Positions 57,668 to 64,000 of a stretch of DNA of 64,000 nucleotides are shown here, one piece after another. The notes under the pieces were generated by a model. It made no database searches and had not been told where the DNA came from. It saw only the letters and a list, made by a program, of their open reading frames with translations. The position numbers were made by a program, and so were the translations under genes. Numbering within the stretch: the stretch's first letter is position 1; every line of letters starts with the position of its first letter. The DNA comes from Pelagerythrobacter marinus (GTDB lineage: Bacteria; Pseudomonadota; Alphaproteobacteria; Sphingomonadales; Sphingomonadaceae). The DNA is taken from positions 62,001-126,000 of the forward strand of contig NZ_WTYO01000006.1 in NCBI RefSeq assembly GCF_009827515.1. Direction: 5' to 3'.

Positions 57668-59707
57668 TCAGTCCTCGCCCTCGGCGATCTTCAGCTCCGG
57701 CCGCGGCGGCGGCAGCGGCGCGTCGCGGTCGCCCGGCTTCAGGTAGGTGTCGAACCACTCCATCATCCGCACGCTGTAATCGTAGCGCGCGGCGGCCTTC
57801 TGGTTGCCGTGCCCCTCGCCCGGGTAGAGCACGAGGCGCACCGGCGTTTCGGGCTTACGCGTCTTCATGTGGCGATAGAGCTCGTAGCTCTGCGTCGGCG
57901 AAACGCGCGTGTCGGCATCGCCGTGCATGATCAGCAGCGGGGTTTCGGCCTTGTCCACGTGATAGATCGGGCTGCGTTCCATCAGGTGGTCCCATTCTTC
58001 CCACGGCCACTTGCGCTCGTGGACGAGATACATCTCGTTGGGAATGTCGGTCGTGCCGAACTTGCTGATATTGTTGGAAATGCCGACGAACATCACGCCT
58101 GCGGCGAATTCCTGCGAGTAGTAAGTGGAGCCCCAGGCGGTGGCGAAGCCGCCGTAGGAACCGCCGGTCAGGCCCACGCGGTCGGGATCGGCGATCCCGG
58201 CTTCGACCAGCGCGCGCTTGCCATCGACCAGGTCGTCGAACTCCTTGCCAGCGTAATCGCCCTGGTGCTGCTTCGAAAAGGCCGTGCCATAGCCGGTCGA
58301 GCCGCGATAATTGGGCAGGAACACGGCATAGCCGCGCCCGGCGGCGACCTGGCCGGGGGAGCTGTAATAGGTCTGCCAGCCGTTCGATTCGTGCGCTTCC
58401 GGCCCGCCGTGGACGTCGAAGATCACCGGCGCGCCGCCGCGCGGGATATCGCCGACCGGCTCGATCAGCACGCCTTCGATTTCCTGCCCGTCGCGCGCAG
58501 TATAGGTGAAGGTGCGCTGGGCGCCCATGTCGATCTCGGCCAGCCAGGGGTTGTGCCGGGTCCAGCGGGTGAACTGGCCGTCCGACACGACGTAGAGCTC
58601 CGGCGGATGCTCGGGCGAATGGGCCTCGACCGCGATCGTGCCGCCGCCCACTTCCAGGTCGCTGAGGATCAGCGCGCCCGGATCGTGCTCTTCCAGCACC
58701 TCGCCTTCGGCCGAATAGATCCGCAGCACGCTCTGCGCGCCGACATCGACGATCGCCGCCAGCCGGCCGTCGGGCAGGAACTCGGCGTCGCTCGTCGCCT
58801 CGGGCGCGCCGGCGTTGAGCGCGCGATAGGCGCCGGTCGCGACATCGGCCAGGTGCAGCGTGGTCGCCGCCGGGTCGTTCGCGTCGACCGCCGCGATCAG
58901 CGACAGGCGGCTGCCGTCGGGCGAGATCTCGACATCGCCGAGCTTGCCCGGCGTTTCGACCGCGCGCAGCATGCGCCCGCGGGCAAGGTCCACGACATGG
59001 ACCCGCTTCGACGTGTAGCTGTCGTCCACCAGCGGGCTGGGCGCGCTCTCGACGATCGCGGTCGTCCCGTCGGGCGCGACCTGGATATTGCTGACATGGC
59101 CGGGCACCTCGATCGCGCGCGGCGATTCGTCGATCTCGGCGCCGACGCGCGCCGCGAAGAGGCGGTTCAGCCGCGCCTCTTCCTCGTAGACCACCGCGTC
59201 GAAGCCGGCCTTCTTGCGCTTGTCGAGCGCCTCGTCGGGCGCGGCCCCGGCGAGGAGGTAGAGCGTCGCGCCGTCGGGCGACCAGGCATAGCCGCGCACG
59301 TCGCCGTCCTCGATCGCGGCCAGCTTGCGGTGGCCGCCGCCGTCCACCGGGATCCCCCAGACCGCGCGCTTTTCATCGTCGGCCTTGTAGAGGAAGCTGA
59401 CCATGCGCCCGTCGGGCGAGAAGCGGACCGCCGAAACGTCGATGTCGTCGGGCAGGAAATCGCGCGCGCTGTCGGGGCCGTAGGCAAGCTTGAGCTGGTC
59501 GGTGCTGCGCCCGTCCTTCTCCCCCTCGGTGACGTCGGGCCAGCGCGAAGTGGTATAGGCGACGCGGTTGCCATCGGGCGAAACCGCCAGTTCGCCGACC
59601 GTTTCCAGCTTGGCGACATCCTCGGCCGTCATCGGCCGCGCGGCGGCCGTGGCGGCGAGCGAGACCGATGCGAGCAGGGTCGCGGCGCTAACCAGTGTCC
59701 GGGTCAT
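57668..59707 (-). CDS. S9 family (prolyl oligopeptidase-type) exported peptidase
   Basis: Dipeptidyl- or acylaminoacyl-peptidase-like serine hydrolase (679 aa). MTRTLVSAATLLASVSLAAT is a signal peptide (cleavage near residue 23). A beta-propeller part covers about residues 30-400, rich in SPDGxxV-type repeats. The catalytic domain has GGSYGG with Ser517. Asp and His are expected in HGDADTRVSPTQSYELYRHM and YPGEGHGNQ. It is one of three exported hydrolase genes in a row, here on the opposite strand to the other two. Exact peptide preference cannot be read. Confidence 0.92.
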   Translation of the reverse strand: MTRTLVSAATLLASVSLAATAAARPMTAEDVAKLETVGELAVSPDGNRVAYTTSRWPDVTEGEKDGRSTDQLKLAYGPDSARDFLPDDIDVSAVRFSPDGRMVSFLYKADDEKRAVWGIPVDGGGHRKLAAIEDGDVRGYAWSPDGATLYLLAGAAPDEALDKRKKAGFDAVVYEEEARLNRLFAARVGAEIDESPRAIEVPGHVSNIQVAPDGTTAIVESAPSPLVDDSYTSKRVHVVDLARGRMLRAVETPGKLGDVEISPDGSRLSLIAAVDANDPAATTLHLADVATGAYRALNAGAPEATSDAEFLPDGRLAAIVDVGAQSVLRIYSAEGEVLEEHDPGALILSDLEVGGGTIAVEAHSPEHPPELYVVSDGQFTRWTRHNPWLAEIDMGAQRTFTYTARDGQEIEGVLIEPVGDIPRGGAPVIFDVHGGPEAHESNGWQTYYSSPGQVAAGRGYAVFLPNYRGSTGYGTAFSKQHQGDYAGKEFDDLVDGKRALVEAGIADPDRVGLTGGSYGGFATAWGSTYYSQEFAAGVMFVGISNNISKFGTTDIPNEMYLVHERKWPWEEWDHLMERSPIYHVDKAETPLLIMHGDADTRVSPTQSYELYRHMKTRKPETPVRLVLYPGEGHGNQKAAARYDYSVRMMEWFDTYLKPGDRDAPLPPPRPELKIAEGED

Positions 59708-59840
59708 GGAAATCCTTTCGAATGAAACTGCCTGCACGGTCATACAGCCTGTGGCGCGCAGGGCAAACGGCGGGCCGTGCCCCCCTTGCGCCGGGCGGCG
59801 CGCGCGGGCATCACCCCCGGCCAAGAGGGAGGATTGCTCG

Positions 59841-61121
59841 ATGACGTTCAAGGTTCCGCTGGCGGCCGCCGCCGCTTTCGCCGCCGTGCTGGGTGCCGCG
59901 CCGGCGCTCGCCCAGACGATCGTGATCCACGCCGGCGCGGTCGTGACCGATGCCCTGAGCGACCCGCGCGGCCCCTCCACGATCACGGTCGCCGACGGGC
60001 GGATCGTCTCGATCGAGGGAGGGCACCAGCCCGCGCCCGAAGGGGCCGAGGCGGTGGACCTGTCGGACCGCACCGTCCTGCCCGGCCTGATCGACCTGCA
60101 CGTCCACCTGACCGGCGATCCGGGCGGCGATTTCTGGAAGGAAGCGGTCGAGCCCGACGAATGGGGCGTCGTGGTCGGGGCCAAGAACGCGCGGCTGACC
60201 GCGCTCGCCGGGTTCACCACCGTGCGCGAAGCGGGCAGCGCGCAGCACACCGCCTTCGCGCTGCGCCGCGGGACCGAAGAAGGCATGATCCCCGGGCCGC
60301 GGATCGTCGCCGCCGGCCCCGCGCTCGCGATCGTCGGCGGCCATGGCGACGTTTCGGGCTTCCGCCCGGAGATCAACCACGTCCTCGCCTCCGGCTATGC
60401 CTGCACCGGCGCGGTCGAGTGCGCGGAGAAAGTCCGCCGCGCGAGCCAGAACGGGGCGGACTGGATCAAGATCACCGCGACCGGCGGCGTGCTGAGCCAG
60501 CAGGGCCGCGGGCTCGACGCGCACTTCACCAGCGCGGAGATGCAGGCGATCGCCGACACCGCGCATTCGCTGGGCCTCAAGGTCATGGCCCATGCCCACG
60601 GCGCGCGCGGGGTCGAGGCGGCGAGCGCGGCCGGGATCGACACGATCGAGCACGGCACTTACCTCGACGACGGCGCGATTGCGGCAATGAAGAAGAACGG
60701 CACCGTGCTCGTGCCCACGCTGATGGCGTTCCAGGGCATTTCCGAAAGGCTCGGCACCGGCACTTATACCCCGGTGGTGGAGGCGAAAGTGCGCGCGGTG
60801 GCCGATGCCGCGCGCGTGTTCATGGGCAAGGCCTACCGCGAAGGGGTGCGGATCGCCTTCGGCACCGATGCCGGCGTGTTCGAACACGGCCGCAACGCGG
60901 GCGAGTTCCGCCTGATGATCGGGCAGGGCATGTCGAGCCGCGAGGCCCTGGCCAGCGCGACCACGGTGGCCGCCGAAGTGCTGGAGATGGAGGGGGAGAT
61001 CGGCCGCCTCGCCCCCGGCTATTCGGCCGACATCATCGCGGTCGCCGGCAACCCGCTGGACGATGCGACCGTGCTGGAGCACGTCGATTGGGTCATGGCC
61101 CGCGGGCGCGTGATCGAATAG
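59841..61121 (+). CDS. Exported amidohydrolase (imidazolonepropionase-like/Xaa-Pro dipeptidase-like)
   Basis: Metal-dependent hydrolase of the amidohydrolase superfamily (426 aa). The ATG follows AGAGGGAGGA at 59824-59833. Signal peptide about residues 1-24 (cleavage after ALA). Metal ligands: HVHL (His87, His89), the bridging Lys in DWIKITATGG, His in MAHAHGARG, IEHGTY and Asp in FGTDAGVF. Related sphingomonad enzymes cleave Xaa-Pro or other dipeptides, so a dipeptidase role is possible but unproven. It is divergent from the S9 peptidase (133 bases between). Confidence 0.9.
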   Translation: MTFKVPLAAAAAFAAVLGAAPALAQTIVIHAGAVVTDALSDPRGPSTITVADGRIVSIEGGHQPAPEGAEAVDLSDRTVLPGLIDLHVHLTGDPGGDFWKEAVEPDEWGVVVGAKNARLTALAGFTTVREAGSAQHTAFALRRGTEEGMIPGPRIVAAGPALAIVGGHGDVSGFRPEINHVLASGYACTGAVECAEKVRRASQNGADWIKITATGGVLSQQGRGLDAHFTSAEMQAIADTAHSLGLKVMAHAHGARGVEAASAAGIDTIEHGTYLDDGAIAAMKKNGTVLVPTLMAFQGISERLGTGTYTPVVEAKVRAVADAARVFMGKAYREGVRIAFGTDAGVFEHGRNAGEFRLMIGQGMSSREALASATTVAAEVLEMEGEIGRLAPGYSADIIAVAGNPLDDATVLEHVDWVMARGRVIE

Positions 61122-61144
61122 CCTTGCCCAACACCGGTCGAGCC

Positions 61145-61174
61145 GTGGGGCCGGCTCGTCGAAGCGGGCCCCAC
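61145..61174. terminator. Hairpin between amidohydrolase and DUF885 genes
   Basis: GTGGGGCC (61145-61152) pairs with GGCCCCAC (61167-61174), an 8-bp stem with a 14-base loop. It has no T-run. It may end the amidohydrolase transcript or simply be a GC-rich dyad. Confidence 0.35.
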
Positions 61175-61224
61175 CCGGGCGCGGCCGGGCCTAGAGTGAC
61201 GTGCCTGTCCAGGGGAGTTTACGC

Positions 61225-63105
61225 ATGACCAGCCTTCGCCTTGCGCTTGCCGCGACCGCCGCCGCCACCGTCGCACTCGCCGCGCCCGCCGCCGCGCACA
61301 CTGCCGCGAACACTGCCGGGAACACCGCCGCGAACACTGGCACCCAGCCGCCCGCATCGCCCGGGGCGGCCGCCGGCGCGGCGCAGGCGGCGCAGAGCGA
61401 GCACGACAAGCTCTTCGCCCTGTTCGCCGCGGCGGACGAGAAGGACATGCAGCTCAACCCGATCATGGCGCTGTTCCGCGGCGACATGCGCTATGCCGAC
61501 CGGCTGGGCGATTACCTGACCGACGATTACAACGCGCGCACGCTGGCCAATGCGCGCGACAACCTCGCCGCGCTGGCGCGGATCGACCGCTCGGCGCTCA
61601 GCCCGACCGACCGGCTGGCCTACGACGTGTTCGAATACAACCAGCGCAACACGCTGAAGGACTACGCGCCGGAGATCCTCGCGCTGACCGAAGTGCGCCC
61701 GATCAACCACTTCACCGGCTTCCACACGTTCTACCCGACGTTCGCCAGCGGGCAGGGCGCGGCCCCGTTCAAGACGGTCGAGGATTACGAGAACAACCTC
61801 AGCCGCCATGCCGACTACGTCGAACTGATCGACCGTTCGATCGCCAGGTTCCGCGAAGGGCAGGCCAGCGGCGTCTATGCCACCCGGCTGACGATCGGCA
61901 ACGTGATCGAACAGCTCGATACCCAGCTGGCCATGCCGATCGAGGAATCGCCGCTCTGGGGCCCGGTGACGATGCTGCCCGACAGCTTCGACGCGGCCGA
62001 GAAGGACCGCCTGACGCGTGAGCACCGGGCCGCGGTCGAGGCGATCTACGCCGCGCACACGCGCCTGCGCGATTACTTGCGCGACGAGTACCTGCCCCAA
62101 GCGCGCGAAACGGTCGGCCTGTCGCAGATGAAGGGCGGCGACCGGCTCTACGCCCGGCTGATCGAGGGGACAACCACGCTGCCGCTGTCTGCCGATTACC
62201 TGCACGACCTGGGCCTGGCCGAAGTTGCCCGGATCAAGGCGGAGCTGGAGAAGATCCGCCGCGAAGTCGGCTTCGAGGGCACGCTGAACGCGTTCTTCGA
62301 CCATGTCCGCACCGATCCGCAGTTCAAGCCCGAAAGCCGCGAGGCGCTGACGCAGAGCTATTACGACATCGGCGAGGAAGTCGATGCGAAGATCGGCGAA
62401 TACTTCTCGCTCGTCCCCGAGACCCCGCTGGAGATCAAGCCCTACGAACCCTTCCGCGAGAAGTTCGAGGCCGGCGGCTCCTACATGCCCGGCGCGCCCG
62501 ACGGATCGCGCCCCGGCACGTTCTATTTCAACGCCTACGACCTGCCCAGCCGGCTGACGACGGGCAATGTCACGCTCTACCTCCACGAAGGGGCGCCGGG
62601 GCACCATTTCCAGATCAGCCTGGCGCAGGAGAACGAGGCGCTGCCCGCCTTCATGCGCTTCGGCGGCAATACCGCCTATGTCGAAGGCTGGGCGCTCTAT
62701 TCCGAGACGCTGGGTTACGAGATGGGGTTCTTCGACGACCCCTGGAACCGCTACGGCACCTTGCAGGATGAACAGCTGCGGGCGATGCGGCTGGTGGTCG
62801 ATACCGGCCTCCACGCCAAGGGCTGGACGCGCGAGCAGGCGATCGACTTCATGCTCGAGAACTCCGGCATGACGCGGACCGAGGTGGTTGCCGAAGTCGA
62901 ACGCTATATCGCGATTCCCAGCCAGGCCCTGGCTTACAAGACCGGCGCGCTGAAGATCCAGGAACTGCGCGAGAAGGCCGAGGCCGCGCTGGGCGAGGAT
63001 TTCGACATCCGCGCCTTCCACGCGCAAGTGCTGGGCACCGGCGCGCTGCCGCTGCCCGTGCTGGAGGAGAAGATCGACCGCTGGATCGCCGCCGGCGGGC
63101 AATAG
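61225..63105 (+). CDS. DUF885 family exported protein, zinc metallopeptidase-like
   Basis: A 626-aa exported protein. The signal peptide covers about residues 1-24 (ATVALAAPAAAH), followed by four copies of a 12-base repeat encoding NTA(A/G) (residues 25-40, a flexible tether). The DUF885 domain fills the rest. The metal-binding-like motif HEGAPGHH (His454, Glu455, His460, His461) resembles gluzincins, with Glu in YVEGWALYSETLG downstream. Peptidase activity is inferred. ATG at 61225 is preceded by AGGGGAG. The gene follows the amidohydrolase on the same strand. Confidence 0.87.
   Translation: MTSLRLALAATAAATVALAAPAAAHTAANTAGNTAANTGTQPPASPGAAAGAAQAAQSEHDKLFALFAAADEKDMQLNPIMALFRGDMRYADRLGDYLTDDYNARTLANARDNLAALARIDRSALSPTDRLAYDVFEYNQRNTLKDYAPEILALTEVRPINHFTGFHTFYPTFASGQGAAPFKTVEDYENNLSRHADYVELIDRSIARFREGQASGVYATRLTIGNVIEQLDTQLAMPIEESPLWGPVTMLPDSFDAAEKDRLTREHRAAVEAIYAAHTRLRDYLRDEYLPQARETVGLSQMKGGDRLYARLIEGTTTLPLSADYLHDLGLAEVARIKAELEKIRREVGFEGTLNAFFDHVRTDPQFKPESREALTQSYYDIGEEVDAKIGEYFSLVPETPLEIKPYEPFREKFEAGGSYMPGAPDGSRPGTFYFNAYDLPSRLTTGNVTLYLHEGAPGHHFQISLAQENEALPAFMRFGGNTAYVEGWALYSETLGYEMGFFDDPWNRYGTLQDEQLRAMRLVVDTGLHAKGWTREQAIDFMLENSGMTRTEVVAEVERYIAIPSQALAYKTGALKIQELREKAEAALGEDFDIRAFHAQVLGTGALPLPVLEEKIDRWIAAGGQ
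61297..61344. repeat. Four 12-base repeats within the DUF885 gene
   Basis: Units at 61297-61308, 61309-61320, 61321-61332 and 61333-61344 follow the pattern AACACTGCCGCG with few changes. They encode the HTAANTAGNTAANTGT stretch after the signal peptide. Confidence 0.85.
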
Positions 63106-63179
63106 GCTCCTCCGGCGGTTCCCGGGCCATGCGACAGTGCGCTGGACGGCGTGCGGCGGATGGCCTAGATACGGGGCCA

Positions 63180-64000
<821 letters not shown>

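Overview
The window is about 64 kb of very GC-rich, densely packed bacterial chromosome. It most resembles an alphaproteobacterium of the Sphingomonadales (Erythrobacteraceae type). This rests on the crtY-crtI-crtB carotenoid genes, a large TonB-dependent receptor next to its own TonB-like protein, an NDUFA12-like complex I accessory protein followed by a DUF2155 lipoprotein and aat, and several exported S9/DUF885/amidohydrolase enzymes typical of that group. The assignment is inferred from gene content; no rRNA is present. No insertion sequence, prophage, CRISPR array or integrase was seen, and no gene-free stretch exceeds 300 bases.

Layout. (1) 1-8157: flagellar axial and motor block on the + strand: flgE (3' part), flgF, flgG, flgH, flgI, flgJ (rod-binding domain only), flgK, flgL, motA, motB. 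(2) 8239-26375: about 18 kb of non-flagellar genes: a three-gene minus-strand cluster (PHA_gran_rgn protein, two-helix membrane protein, TelA), a DUF389 membrane protein, a fatty acyl-AMP ligase, recX, a DUF192 lipoprotein, an NDUFA12 homologue, a DUF2155 lipoprotein, aat, tRNA-Trp(CCA), a YhhQ-type transporter, a CNT nucleoside transporter, a 2-oxoglutarate/Fe(II)-type oxygenase, a TonB receptor with TonB, and manC-manA. (3) 26438-43311: second flagellar block: flagellin on the minus strand; then, on the + strand, an FlbD-like sigma-54 activator, fliE-F-G-H-I-J-K-L-M-N-O-P-Q-R, flhB, fliD, fliS and a LuxR-type regulator with a degenerate receiver. (4) 43278-50149: mixed genes: a hypothetical protein, PhoX-like protein, GDT1-like membrane protein, Dps, 6-phosphogluconolactonase, Nudix hydrolase, dinB and an MFS transporter. 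(5) 50168-56573, minus strand: crtY, crtI, a LOG-family gene, crtB, then the alpha subunit of an acyl-CoA carboxylase. (6) 56737-63105: a MipA-like outer-membrane protein and three exported hydrolases. (7) 63180-64000: a TPP riboswitch and the start of thiC.

How the genes work together. The two flagellar blocks supply rod, rings, hook junctions, filament, cap, C-ring, export gate, ATPase and stator. flgB/C/D, fliA, flhA and all chemotaxis genes are outside the window. Control seems to run through the sigma-54 activator, a sigma-28-like promoter in front of flagellin and perhaps the LuxR-type protein. FliS is the flagellin chaperone present, and the alphaproteobacterial FlaF/FlbT pair is not seen beside flagellin. 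The carotenoid genes make phytoene (CrtB), desaturate it to lycopene (CrtI) and cyclise it to beta-carotene (CrtY). Most gene starts were chosen from ribosome-binding sites, signal peptides and overlaps with the preceding gene.
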